Shown here: positions 46,109 through 55,169 of the stretch, one piece after another
Layout of the letters: the number at the start of each line of letters is the position of its first letter
How positions within the stretch are numbered: position 1 is the stretch's first letter
Source: Evansella cellulosilytica DSM 2522
Lineage (GTDB): Bacteria; Bacillota; Bacilli; Bacillales; Salisediminibacteriaceae
Direction: 5' to 3'
DNA length: 64,000 bases
Assembly (NCBI RefSeq): GCF_000177235.2
Contig: NC_014829.1
Coordinates: 4,030,001 to 4,094,000 of the forward strand
Translations under genes and position numbers: made by a program
The notes under the pieces: generated by a model
The model's input: only the letters and a program-made list of their open reading frames with translations
Database searches by the model: none
What the model was told of the DNA's origin: nothing

Positions 46109-46840
46109 ATGAGAAAGCTAATTTTATGTTGCTGGGTGACAGTATTTGTTTTTATTTTAGCAGGGTGTGGGCCATTAAATGCCATCAATCCACTACCAGG
46201 TGATGATATGAGAGAAGAGATAATCATTGAAAAAGACGAATCACAACATTTAGATGTGAATGTTCAGTTTAAATATGGAGATTTGACGGTTACTGGTGGT
46301 TCCTCTGAATGGGTAACTGGCGAACTACATTACACGAATGATCGTATTCGAATAGACTCAGATTATACAACGCAAAGAGAAAATGGGGCATTCACCATTG
46401 AGCAAAAAAGTAAGCGCAAAATTAATGCTATTTTTGGGAATCAGCGAAACAGCTGGGATTTACAATTATCCAATGATGTCCCTATCGATTTAATCGTCGA
46501 TGCTGGCGTATCTGATACTGCGTTAGATTTGAGAGGTCTTCACTTAACTGGACTCGTTGTAGACGCAGGTGTCGGCAGTGTGAACATCGACTTAAGCGGT
46601 GATTGGCACGAAAGCTTTGAAGCAACAATTGATACTGGAGTTGGAGAGACGACGATATTTTTACCAAATGATGTTGGCGTGAAAGTGATCGCAAAGACAG
46701 GGATTGGAAATACAAGCTTTAAAGGGCTAATATCTCAAGGGAAGAATGTTTATGTGAATGAAGCTTACGAGACATCCGATGTAGTCATTCAAATTGTTGC
46801 CGAAACTGGGATTGGAGAAACAGTGTTTATACTTAAATAA
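46109..46840 (+). CDS. Lipoprotein with toast-rack (LiaF-like) beta domain
   Basis: A 243-residue lipoprotein: signal peptide with lipobox ILAGC (Cys near 20), then a repetitive beta-rich domain with VDAGVSDTALDLRGL, VVDAGVGSVNIDLSG, IDTGVGETTIFLP, AKTGIGNTSFKG and AETGIGETVFIL. These Gly-Val/Ile-Gly strand repeats are the hallmark of the toast-rack N-terminal/DUF4097-like beta-helix found in LiaF and anti-sigma proteins. It may sense or stabilise envelope states; no partner is adjacent. RBS TTGGAGGAATG. Confidence 0.85.
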   Translation: MRKLILCCWVTVFVFILAGCGPLNAINPLPGDDMREEIIIEKDESQHLDVNVQFKYGDLTVTGGSSEWVTGELHYTNDRIRIDSDYTTQRENGAFTIEQKSKRKINAIFGNQRNSWDLQLSNDVPIDLIVDAGVSDTALDLRGLHLTGLVVDAGVGSVNIDLSGDWHESFEATIDTGVGETTIFLPNDVGVKVIAKTGIGNTSFKGLISQGKNVYVNEAYETSDVVIQIVAETGIGETVFILK

Positions 46841-46844
46841 AGTA

Positions 46845-46889
46845 AAAGGATGACTTAAATGGTGGGTTAAACCACCTAGGTCATCCTTT
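46845..46889 (+). terminator. Terminator of the toast-rack lipoprotein gene
   Basis: AAAGGATGAC (46845-46854) pairs with GTCATCCTTT (46880-46889), with an inner GGTGGGTTAAACCACC pairing. Confidence 0.8.
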
Positions 46890-46970
46890 ACGCAGTGTGA
46901 TGTAATAGCACTATCGAAAGTCTGAATCCTTACACAAATGAAGGTCCGGCTGTCTAATTTTGTTTCATTT

Positions 46971-47402
46971 TTACCGAATACTAAACGACCCCTCTGCCAT
47001 TAATTCATCATAATCATTGTATAAACGTAATCGATAATTGCCTATGTCAAAAACACCATGTACATGCACGAGGTGAAACTCAGTTAATATCCAATCCCAC
47101 GAAGGGTCGAGCGTGTCGTACCAATCATCATAATAGCTTTCATGGCCGCCATCAATCTTATGTAAAATATAGTAAACATCACGAGTGCCGAGCGGTTTAG
47201 CGAAGTTCGCCTCCATCAAAATGTCTTCATGAGTAGAAAATACCGTTTTCTCGTGTTGAATGCCTTGTTCAAATGTTCCTGTACCGAATATCATCTCACC
47301 GCTTCTCGGGCCATCTGATAATATTTCACTAATTAATCCACCACAGCCCATTAGTAAAAACGACATGAAAAATAAAAGAATGAATCCTGTTAGTTTTTTC
47401 AC
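46971..47402 (-). CDS. Small lipoprotein of unknown function
   Basis: A 143-residue lipoprotein that starts at GTG 47402, nine bases after GAGGTG. The signal peptide ends in lipobox LLMGC (Cys near 20). The mature part is probably all beta (FGTGTFEQGIQHEKTVFS, VYYILHKIDGG, LTEFHLVHVHGVFDIGNYRLRLY) with a His-rich stretch, like small extracellular immunoglobulin-fold proteins. A longer upstream frame has no ribosome site. Family not recognised. Confidence 0.75.
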   Translation of the reverse strand: MKKLTGFILLFFMSFLLMGCGGLISEILSDGPRSGEMIFGTGTFEQGIQHEKTVFSTHEDILMEANFAKPLGTRDVYYILHKIDGGHESYYDDWYDTLDPSWDWILTEFHLVHVHGVFDIGNYRLRLYNDYDELMAEGSFSIR

Positions 47403-47479
47403 TGCTATGAACACCTCTTTACTTATATAAAAATAATAGAAAACATGTAGATTCATCACAGGACTGCTGCTACTTGAAA

Positions 47480-47594
47480 GAGGGTGACTCAGAAGGTCGA
47501 ATTTTTACCTTTTGAGTCACCCTCTCAGCAATTTCCCGAGCTGCCTCACCCCCTACTATAAGTGAATTTTTATAGTAGTGGCGCCATTGCCAGG
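47480..47594. repeat. Composite element X with terminator hairpin
   Basis: Hairpin GAGGGTGACTCAGAAGGT against ACCTTTTGAGTCACCCTC, then CAGCAATTTCCCGAGCTGCC, a central hairpin CTACTATAAGTG-TATAGTAGTG and GCGCCATTGCC. It lies 90 bases past the stop of the gene that ends at 47687 and could terminate it. Confidence 0.8.
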
Positions 47595-47686
47595 AATTTT
47601 AATAGTTTTTGAGACAACCTCGAGCCTTGATTGGAAACATTACTAAGGTTGAGACACAATCAACTTGTCCTTTTACTATACATCTA

Positions 47687-48661
47687 CTAATCTCTATTTG
47701 TATATTTCATTGATTGTTCAATACCTAAACGAGAAAAGTCAACTTGATCAGCAGGAACTAGTAAGTCCGATGCATCATACTCTACTGTAACGATGGACAT
47801 ATCTTTAGAGTAAATAATGTGGTTCGTGTCTAGTTCATAGTTTTCTAGCGTTAAAAATGGGATTTGCTCGAAGCCATAGTTAAAAGTTAATTCATTGAAT
47901 CTCACGTCAAAGACATCATTGTCTAATCCATTTGAGATGGCAATATCGATACTAAATGCCCCATCATCGTTACGCTTGACTCGATAAATTTGTACATCAA
48001 TATCATTTGTAAATACTCTTTCAAAAATGATCGCATGGTTTCCACTAACAAATCCTTCAGCAACATAATCTTCGCCATATTTATCATTTAAAAGTGGAAT
48101 AAAACTATCATTATAAGCATTTTGAACTTTTTCTGACGTAGAGAATTTCCAACCATCTTCAAATAATTCCATATATAATTTTGCTTCTGTTGCCGTATGG
48201 TTACGACGATTTTCTGCATTGATATTCGTGTATTCGAAAATACTAGCTGCAATGACGTCTTCTATTACAAAGAGAATACCAATATCTAGATTTTCACGTA
48301 ACCCTTCTTCATTCTTCGCTTTGAAAAAGTCGAAGTCTTGCTGAACTACTTCTTCTTCCATACTATCAGCATAAAGTGTACGAAAATGTTCGTAGTTATC
48401 ATCTCCTGCTGTTTCTACTAGCTCAAGAAAAAATGCTTCTGATAACGCGACAGCATCACTTTCAGAAAGAAGCTCTTCTTCAGGTTCACTTGCTTCTGTG
48501 CTTTCCTCATTCTCTCCCGCTTCATCAGCCTCATCCTCTGAACTTTCTTCAGTTTCTACTACTTCCACTTCATCTAGCTCTTGAGAGGAGGATTCATCAG
48601 AGCAGCCAATAGTAAATAGTAAAGTAAATGATAATGCAGTAATTATTATTGCTTTCTTCAT
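47687..48661 (-). CDS. Acidic lipoprotein of unknown function
   Basis: A 324-residue lipoprotein: lipobox FTIGC (Cys near 20), then about 45 residues almost all Glu, Ser, Asp and Ala, then helical segment SESDAVALSEAFFLELVETAGDD and a mixed domain with NTF2-like character (TATEAKLYMELFEDGWKFS) and a C-terminal beta domain. Function unknown. RBS GGGGGTTAT. Confidence 0.8.
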   Translation of the reverse strand: MKKAIIITALSFTLLFTIGCSDESSSQELDEVEVVETEESSEDEADEAGENEESTEASEPEEELLSESDAVALSEAFFLELVETAGDDNYEHFRTLYADSMEEEVVQQDFDFFKAKNEEGLRENLDIGILFVIEDVIAASIFEYTNINAENRRNHTATEAKLYMELFEDGWKFSTSEKVQNAYNDSFIPLLNDKYGEDYVAEGFVSGNHAIIFERVFTNDIDVQIYRVKRNDDGAFSIDIAISNGLDNDVFDVRFNELTFNYGFEQIPFLTLENYELDTNHIIYSKDMSIVTVEYDASDLLVPADQVDFSRLGIEQSMKYTNRD

Positions 48662-48847
48662 GGTGTATAACCCCCGACTTTTTTTATTAAGTTGTATTAA
48701 AATGTTATTATTAAAATTATATCAAATGATGTAACTTTTTGACTATTTTTTTCGGAAATAGAAATAAATACTATATACCAATGGTTATTAATGTAAAAAA
48801 ACAAGGTCTTTTATACTCCACCAGATGAACCATTCGCTATTCAGAAT

Positions 48848-48892
48848 GAGGGTGACTCAGAAGGTCGAATTTTTACCTTTTGAGTCACCCTC
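48848..48892. terminator. X-type hairpin, probable bidirectional terminator
   Basis: GAGGGTGACTCAGAAGGT (48848-48865) pairs with ACCTTTTGAGTCACCCTC (48875-48892). It is identical over the stem to the hairpin at 47.48 kb. It sits 12 bases past the stop of the PhnD-like gene. Confidence 0.82.
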
Positions 48893-48903
48893 ATTTCTTA
48901 ATA

Positions 48904-50184
48904 TTAATCAAGCATATTTGTCGTCATTTTTTCAACTACATCATATTTATCATCTGATATTTCCACAAAGCCACTCCAGAAAAACGCCTCAAGCATAATT
49001 TCTTCCATCTCTGGATCATCGCTAATAGTTACAAATGCATCAGCAACCTTTTGTTTCCACTCCCCACTTACGTTATTGTTTATCACGATCGCACGGTTAG
49101 GTATTTCTGCTGCATTTCCTATTACTCTCGTTTTTTCCATTATGTTTGGTTCTTTACTGAGATATTGATCGCGTGCATGGCCAAAGCTCGTAATAAAATC
49201 GACTTCTCCAGCTAATAATGCTTCTAACGCACCACCGTCTTCTTCAAATGTAACTTGATTAAATGTTTCTATATTAATTCCATTTTCTATGAAAAACGAA
49301 GATGGATACAAAAAGCTTGTTGTGCGTGCTAGTTCAATTTGTCCCCACGTTAAATTAGTTGCTTGTAATAAATCATCTAACGAATGAAGGTTCGATGATT
49401 CTGCTACAATAAATTGTGATTCAGTTACCTCATTTCCTGCTGAGTCGAAAGTATTTAAAATAACATCCACTTCCTCCCTAACAGGAATATATTGATTAGC
49501 ATTTAAGAATCCGACATCGTTTTCTCCAGTTCGAAGTCTTTCAAATAACTCTTCCTCGATAAGTGCATAGGAAAATGATACAGGCACTCCTAATTCATTT
49601 GTTAAATTATCGGCTAATGGCGCCAATAATTCATCTAAGTATTCCTCATCATAAAACGGCACAATACCAATTGTTACACTATCAAGTGAAAGTCCCGCCT
49701 CATCTTCTACTATACTTGATTCAGAAGAATCAACTTCTTCATCAATAGTTGATTCTTCATCCTCAGTTTCCTCAGGCGGTCTCACTCTTGCAGGGTCATT
49801 TGCAGATACTTGACGGGCTTGTTCAAGGCCAACGAAGTAAAAACCATCGTTTCTCTCCTGGAACTTTAGTAATAGTGGAATACTTGATTCATTCGTAAAC
49901 GAGACAACAACTTCTAGGCTATCTATTTCTTCTAATGAAAAATCATCGGTTGTTAAGCCAACAATGCCTCCTTCATTAGCAACTTCTAATAGGTAATCAG
50001 TTGGAAACATCCATTCATCAGATTCGTTTACACTCTCAATTTTATCGAAATCAGCTTCTATCATCCCTTCCATAAAGGTTTCTGCCGCTTCCAATACTGT
50101 TTCGTTTTTCACACTACCACAGGCTACTAAAAGCCCCATGATAATAAATGCGAGTAAAATATGTAATCTCCTCATTGTCAACAT
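48904..50184 (-). CDS. Lipoprotein with PhnD-like binding-protein domain
   Basis: A 426-residue lipoprotein: lipobox LLVAC (Cys near 22), a small N-terminal domain (about 28-120; ETFMEGMIEADFDKIE, NTF2-like), an acidic linker (135-165), and a substrate-binding domain of the phosphate/phosphite/phosphonate family (VTIGIVPFYDEEYLDELLAP, DVGFLNANQYI, GGALEALLAGEVDFITSFGH). Binding proteins of this type normally pair with a PhnCE-type transporter; no permease or ATPase gene is nearby. The extra N-terminal domain is unusual for a binding protein, so a sensory role is possible. RBS GGAGGGG. Confidence 0.85.
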   Translation of the reverse strand: MLTMRRLHILLAFIIMGLLVACGSVKNETVLEAAETFMEGMIEADFDKIESVNESDEWMFPTDYLLEVANEGGIVGLTTDDFSLEEIDSLEVVVSFTNESSIPLLLKFQERNDGFYFVGLEQARQVSANDPARVRPPEETEDEESTIDEEVDSSESSIVEDEAGLSLDSVTIGIVPFYDEEYLDELLAPLADNLTNELGVPVSFSYALIEEELFERLRTGENDVGFLNANQYIPVREEVDVILNTFDSAGNEVTESQFIVAESSNLHSLDDLLQATNLTWGQIELARTTSFLYPSSFFIENGINIETFNQVTFEEDGGALEALLAGEVDFITSFGHARDQYLSKEPNIMEKTRVIGNAAEIPNRAIVINNNVSGEWKQKVADAFVTISDDPEMEEIMLEAFFWSGFVEISDDKYDVVEKMTTNMLD

Positions 50185-50386
50185 AAATCCCCTCCGTAAA
50201 TGATAATTAATGATGATAAAACTTAAAGCTGCATATTAGCCTATTCTTAAATAGTAAAAAAATACTAGTTAAATGATAGACACATTTTTTTATTTTACAC
50301 TATGTAAATATGATTTAACACTTTTTTTGTAAAATTCAGTTAAATAGTGCGGAAGGGATGGGATATGCTGTACTTTTTACCTAGAA

Positions 50387-51095
50387 TAACGCTCGTTTCT
50401 ATTCTGGAATGGAATGCCAGCCTCGTTGGCTTTCCTTTCTAACGCTGGTTTTTATTCTGAAAGGAATGCTAGACTCGTTCGCTTTCCTTTCTAACGCTCG
50501 TTCCCCTTCAGAAAGGAATGCTAGACTCGTTCGCTTTCCTTTCTAATGCTCGTTTCTCTTCAGAAAGGAATGCTAGACTCGTTCGCTTTCCTTTCTAATG
50601 CTGGTTTCTATTCAGAAAGGAATGCTAGACTCGTTCGCTTTCCTTTCTAATGCTGGTTTCTATTCAGAAAGGAATGCTAGACTCTTTGGCTTTCCTTTGT
50701 AACGCTCGTTTCTATTCAGAAAGGAATGCCAGCCTCGTTCGCTTTCCTTTCTAACGCTCGTTTCTATTCAGAAAGGAATGCTAGACTCGTTGGCTTTCCT
50801 TTCTAACACTGGTTCTTCTTCAGAAAGGAATGCCAGACTCGTTGGCTTTCCTTTCTAACACTGGTTCTTCTTCAGAAAGGAATGCCAGACTCGTTCGCTT
50901 TCCTTTCTAATGCTCGTTTCTCTTCAGAAAGGAATGCTAGACTCTTTCGCTTTCCTTTCTAATGCTGGTTTCTATTCAGAAAGGAATGCTAGACTCGTTC
51001 GCTTTCCTTTCTATGCTCGTTTCTCTTCACAAAGGAATGCTAGACTCGTTTCCTTTTCTTTCTAACGCTCGTTACCCTTCAGAAAGGAATGCTCT
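50387..51095. repeat. Tandem array E: about 14 units of 52 bp
   Basis: Unit AGAAAGGAATGCTAGACTCG, then TTCGCTTTCCTTTCTAATGC, then TGGTTTCTATTC: 52 bp. As in array A, AGAAAGGAA and TTCCTTTCT flank the conserved 35-bp block, and the first bases of the unit are the same in both arrays. It sits between divergent lipoprotein genes. Short frames through it are not genes. Confidence 0.96.
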
Positions 51096-51462
51096 CATTC
51101 GGTTTGCTCCCCAACAGCTACTATATTCTTATGTGAAATGCGCTAATCCCATTTACCTCCACTACTTGATTAATATTAATAGCCATTTTTTTCAATTATT
51201 GTAGGCACTATTCATCTTATGTGTGGCAAATGGTGACGAATTACCTATTAATATGGGAAAATAAAGGGAACGCAACTATTATGTACTTCCCACTTTTCGT
51301 TAAAAGAAAATGGAGTAATACATTAAAAAAAAAGTTACCTCAGCTTCATGAAGCTTTTATAAACGTCTTTTCTTTAAAACTAATTTCTACTAATTTTTAT
51401 CCAAAACATATGTATGTTGTGTTAAAACTACAAAAACTATTAAAAAAGGATGGATACACATC
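51096..51462. other. Gene-free region after array E
   Basis: AT-rich. An 81-codon frame from 51221 has no ribosome site and an unremarkable Lys/Leu-rich product, so it is not called. Confidence 0.5.
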
Positions 51463-51993
51463 ATGAAAAAATCTAGCAATTGTTTTACTCGATCTATTTG
51501 GTCAAAAAAAATTACCCTATCGATAGCTTTTATTTTATTTACTGTTTTGGTGATAGGCTGTTCCTCGACAGAAGAAGAGCCATCTTCAAGAGAGTCGTTA
51601 GAGGATTTAGAGGCAGAGATTGATTACTTACATTCCCTTCAAGAAATAATGGATGAACTACATATCAAACTAAATCAAAGTCATGTTACAGATGATACTG
51701 TCGTATTAAGGGTTCCGGGGAATGAAGAAAAATTACGAGAGACTTCACAATCTATAAGAGACTTATCTCATCGTCTCGATGCTTTGAACCCTCCAAGTGA
51801 ATACACGCGGGTTCAACGTGCGTATGAAAAAGCTTTCCCGTATTATATTGACTCCGTTTCACATTTAATTGTTTATGCTGCTGGAGGAAGTGTCACTGAG
51901 CTTTCGAATTATAGACATAACTTTGAAGAAGGAGAAAAGCATGTTGATGAAGCAACAGCGCTTATAAGTAGAATGTTAGAGGAGGTCAACTAA
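51463..51993 (+). CDS. Helical lipoprotein of unknown function
   Basis: A 176-residue lipoprotein: signal peptide of about 32 residues with lipobox LVIGC, a short acidic linker, then a wholly helical mature part with SLEDLEAEIDYLHSLQEIMD, SQSIRDLSHRLDALNPPSEY and YEKAFPYYIDSVSHLIVYA. The pattern LDALNPPSEY resembles the four-helix domains in several Bacillus lipoproteins of unknown role. Ribosome site AAAAGGATGG is moderate. Confidence 0.75.
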   Translation: MKKSSNCFTRSIWSKKITLSIAFILFTVLVIGCSSTEEEPSSRESLEDLEAEIDYLHSLQEIMDELHIKLNQSHVTDDTVVLRVPGNEEKLRETSQSIRDLSHRLDALNPPSEYTRVQRAYEKAFPYYIDSVSHLIVYAAGGSVTELSNYRHNFEEGEKHVDEATALISRMLEEVN

Positions 51994-52302
51994 TTTCGTT
52001 TGGTAGTCCCCTCTTAAATAAGGGTAGGTTGTTTCTTCAATTGCTTCGAATATTTTATTTAGATGTATGGGAAAAACAAAGTGTCTAGGGTCACTATTTC
52101 ACAATACCTCATTAGACACGTAATTATGTTTGTTTGCTTCCTTACTGTTCACCTTATTCCTGTTGAAAACCAAAAAATTATGCTATTGCTTCAAATGTTA
52201 GAACGTTTCAGTGTTCCCAAAAATATGTTATATTAAAAAAGCTTTTGCCAAAAAGAAATGTTGTAACGTTACATTTCATAAAATTAGTAGAGGAGTGGGA
52301 TT
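51994..52302. other. Intergenic region between lipoprotein genes
   Basis: Contains the inverted repeat GTGTCTA (52081-52087)/TAGACAC (52113-52119), with no T run after it, and an extended -10-like TGTTATATT (52226-52234) that may belong to the next gene. No gene seen. Confidence 0.45.
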
Positions 52303-53826
52303 TTGTTTAAAGCAAAAATAATTCTTCTTGCACTGTTTTCTATCACACTGTCAGCATGTGGCGATAACGAAACTTCAAGTGCAGAAGAAGAACATCAAGA
52401 TGTAGCAGAAGAAGAAATTGTTAGCGAGATTGACAAAGTAACAGAGGAAGTTGTAGAAGAGGTCACAGAAGAAATCAATGAGGAAGATTATCTCATCCTA
52501 CCTATGGCATTTCTGGATGTACAATTACCTATTATACATAATGACGATGGTGCCGTTTCTATTGTAGGTTATCATGTAGACGCTTTTGAAGAGGATCGTG
52601 AAAAACATACTTTCGCTATATTATATGAAGGAAACTATGCTGATGCGTATCGGTTAGAAGAGGGGCAAAAGCAACTCTATTTTTCTCCAGAATTGTACTT
52701 TATTTTTGACGAAGGTAGTTTTGTAGAAGCGTCAATGGAATCTACTATTTACCATGAATCTGAAGATAGCATGCTTATTTTTTTCAATACAACTTATAGT
52801 GATTCAAGTGAGTTAACGGACATTGACTTAACATATTCTATATTAGGGGAAGAGGTTTCAGAGAGAGTATCGATGGATGAGATAGAGATGCAACATACTG
52901 AATGGGATTTCCCTGGTGTAAAAACACTTCCAGAAACGACGTACAATGTCGATATAAGTTTTGAGGATGAAGAAAAGCAGTTAAATGTTGATACTGTCCA
53001 ATATATAGATGGCGCCTTTAAAGTTTTCGGTGACGTGACGTTCCACGACGATGTAACATCGAAAATTAGTGGTGCGCTACAAATCCCATACGCAAAATAT
53101 GATGCCATGAGTTCAGGGAACTATGAAAAAGAGTATGCAGCAGGAGCAACTGAAAGCTTTGAACTGAATATTAACGTAATGTACGAACCAACATTAAATG
53201 ATCAAGTGCTGCAATTTTATATAAACGAGTATACTTTTGCTTTGCACCTTGAAACTGGAGAAATACTGGAAAGCGCGCCTGTGAAATTAAGCGCCCTCCC
53301 TTTTGAAAACGCTCATTTAAATGATGAGTACATTGATTTTGGAGGCTTATATAATAGATACAATTCAGTACTTGCTGACACCTTTGATGGCGTGATCTTC
53401 CAAAGTCATCAATCACAATTTACAACTCACCATGAGCTAGGTTACGACTACGAAAGACACTTGACTGTTATGCATGGCGGATTCAACTTAAACAACCGTT
53501 TTTCATCTTTTGAAACAGATGTCACATTAACTGTTCAAGAAGATGTTACAGCAAAAATATATTTCTTCACTTTAAACGAAGAGCGCATTCACTCTATTTT
53601 TATTCCAGCATTAGCCTATGCGATTAATGAGGACGATGGTTTATACGATCCTCCAGTAAAAGAAGTTACATTAACAGCAGACAATCCAACTGAGCGTATT
53701 AGCCTTAGCGTTGAAGGAGCTAACCAATTAATGGTTGTTGGCTTTGTTGGTGAAACGGATAGCAACGGCAACATAGATAGTGCCGCGTATAAACATTTTA
53801 TCTTGCATAATGGCGAATTTCGTTAA
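52303..53826 (+). CDS. Large lipoprotein of unknown function
   Basis: A 507-residue lipoprotein that starts at TTG behind AGAGGAG. Lipobox LSAC (Cys near 19), a Glu-rich linker to about 65, then a long mature part of predicted beta structure with two possible related halves (about 70-250 and 265-500). No recognised domain. It is followed closely by a small zinc-ribbon gene with its own ribosome site. Confidence 0.8.
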   Translation: MFKAKIILLALFSITLSACGDNETSSAEEEHQDVAEEEIVSEIDKVTEEVVEEVTEEINEEDYLILPMAFLDVQLPIIHNDDGAVSIVGYHVDAFEEDREKHTFAILYEGNYADAYRLEEGQKQLYFSPELYFIFDEGSFVEASMESTIYHESEDSMLIFFNTTYSDSSELTDIDLTYSILGEEVSERVSMDEIEMQHTEWDFPGVKTLPETTYNVDISFEDEEKQLNVDTVQYIDGAFKVFGDVTFHDDVTSKISGALQIPYAKYDAMSSGNYEKEYAAGATESFELNINVMYEPTLNDQVLQFYINEYTFALHLETGEILESAPVKLSALPFENAHLNDEYIDFGGLYNRYNSVLADTFDGVIFQSHQSQFTTHHELGYDYERHLTVMHGGFNLNNRFSSFETDVTLTVQEDVTAKIYFFTLNEERIHSIFIPALAYAINEDDGLYDPPVKEVTLTADNPTERISLSVEGANQLMVVGFVGETDSNGNIDSAAYKHFILHNGEFR

Positions 53827-53847
53827 AGGGTATGGAGAGGAGAAAAC

Positions 53848-53961
53848 ATGATATTTTTCAAAAATAAGTTCGTTTCTTTCAACAATAGCTGCCGTAAATG
53901 TGGCGCACCAAATGGTGTAGGAGATTATTACTGCAATAAATGTGGGGAAAAACTAGACTAG
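53848..53961 (+). CDS. 37-residue zinc-ribbon protein
   Basis: A very short gene with ribosome site GGAGAGGAG six bases before the ATG. The product has two knuckles, CRKCGAP and CNKCGEKLD, spaced as in a zinc_ribbon_2 domain, and little else besides a basic N-terminus. It starts 22 bases after the stop of the large lipoprotein gene, so it is probably on the same mRNA. It may bind zinc and a nucleic acid or protein partner; the role is unknown. The matching cysteine knuckles and the good ribosome site support coding. Confidence 0.75.
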   Translation: MIFFKNKFVSFNNSCRKCGAPNGVGDYYCNKCGEKLD

Positions 53962-54272
53962 TTCTTTGAAGCTTGCGTTAATAAAGTAAAATAATTTCGC
54001 AAAGGAATACCCCTTCGCCTATTGCTATAGAGGATGCCTCATGAGGTGGACGAACAAGTCTTTTGTTGCATCCTCGTTATTTTTTCACAGCGTTGTACCG
54101 ATCATTATTCTACAATCTTTTACAGGATTTTATGATATCGGTAGCGAATTTTATTATAGTAACGAACACTTTCCAAACACCATTTATGCAAACTTATTTA
54201 CTGCGCTACAAATGGAATTTTTTCGTTTTTCAGTAGTATGATATACAAAATTAAATAAAGGAGGAGAGTATA
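53962..54272. other. Intergenic region with terminator
   Basis: Holds a hairpin with arms GAGGATGC (54030-54037) and GCATCCTC (54068-54075) followed by a T run, which should end the lipoprotein/zinc-ribbon transcript. A short frame from 54041 starts inside this stem and is not called. Confidence 0.7.
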
Positions 54273-54665
54273 ATGAAGTATACTGCAGAATTTATTTTGG
54301 GACTTATCGGCTCTATTTTAGGTTTTATATTCGCAATCATATGGTTATTCATGGGAACAGGCTTCTGGGCTCACTTTATCTTCGGCTTCCAAGGGGGCTG
54401 GTATATGGATGATTCGCTATTCGTAGTTGGCTTCTTTATCGCTGCGTTCCAATCAATTGTCTTAATAGGAATTTACATTTGTTCAGTCATCTTTTCGATA
54501 CCATCAAATATCGAGAAAAATCAGAAACGAAGCAGTATCATTCTTATTGTCGGCGGCAGTGTAGCCTTAATTATTAATATCGCTTCACTCATCCCAAGCG
54601 TACTTATACTCATTTCTGGTATTTTGCTCACACGTAAACGACCGCCAGAACAAGCGGATGTATAA
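54273..54665 (+). CDS. DUF4064 family membrane protein
   Basis: A 130-residue membrane protein with four predicted segments (about 4-27, 45-63, 66-82, 95-118). The opening KYTAEFILGLIGSILGFIFA and the Gly-rich second half (SSIILIVGGSVALIINIASLIPSVLILISG, quoted here only as its start IILIVGG) are characteristic of DUF4064 proteins of Bacilli. Function unknown. Strong ribosome site AAAGGAGGAG. Confidence 0.82.
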   Translation: MKYTAEFILGLIGSILGFIFAIIWLFMGTGFWAHFIFGFQGGWYMDDSLFVVGFFIAAFQSIVLIGIYICSVIFSIPSNIEKNQKRSSIILIVGGSVALIINIASLIPSVLILISGILLTRKRPPEQADV

Positions 54666-54774
54666 AAGGGTAATATAGCTATTCATTTATTATCATTTCA
54701 TTATGGAAACATAAACGGTGTTGAAGCATATTGATCATGTATTGATTAATATGCTTTTTTAGTGTTGGCCGCGT

Positions 54775-55008
54775 GTTCTGAAAAATTCTCTATCGACACT
54801 TTTGGCTTTTCCCTTACTATAATATCTGTTCTGAAAAGCGCTCTATCGGTATTTTTTCTCATTTGGCATCTCTCTATATGCTCATACAGCCTCTCTATCG
54901 GCACTTCATCTTTTGCTTCATCTCTCTATATTCTCATAAAGGCTCCCCTATCAGCACTTTTCCTCATGCATTATCTCTCTATATGCTCATACAGTTACGG
55001 ATTCGCTC
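54775..55008. repeat. Tandem array F: about 4 units of 52-53 bp
   Basis: Units begin CTCTATCGGCACTTT and carry CATCTCTCTATATGCTCATA; CTATCG words are spaced 53, 52 and 52 bp. Copies are more diverged than in the long arrays. An X element follows directly. Confidence 0.85.
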
Positions 55009-55009
55009 C

Positions 55010-55135
55010 AAAGCATATGCGTGTAACAGGCGATATTAAAAAGCCTGATAGGAGTGGATTTCTCCTAACAGGCGAGCGACTGCAATACAAATAAAAGGCG
55101 CTGAAAAAGATGCTATGTACTTTTTCACTGGCCTC
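55010..55135. repeat. Composite element X
   Basis: Central hairpin GCCTGATAGGAGTGGATTT with CTCCTAACAGGC, then GAGCGACTGCAATACAAATA and the right hairpin GCTGAAAAAGATGCTATG-TACTTTTTCACTGGC. The left part is diverged. Confidence 0.85.
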
Positions 55136-55169
55136 CATAGCAGACTACAGAATGTCGCATTCGAAATAA

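Noticed and set aside
51221-51466. 81-codon frame upstream of a lipoprotein gene
   Set aside because: No ribosome site and low-complexity Lys/Leu composition as expected from AT-rich spacer DNA.
54041-54241. 66-codon frame
   Set aside because: Its start lies inside a terminator stem (54030-54075) and the frame is chance.
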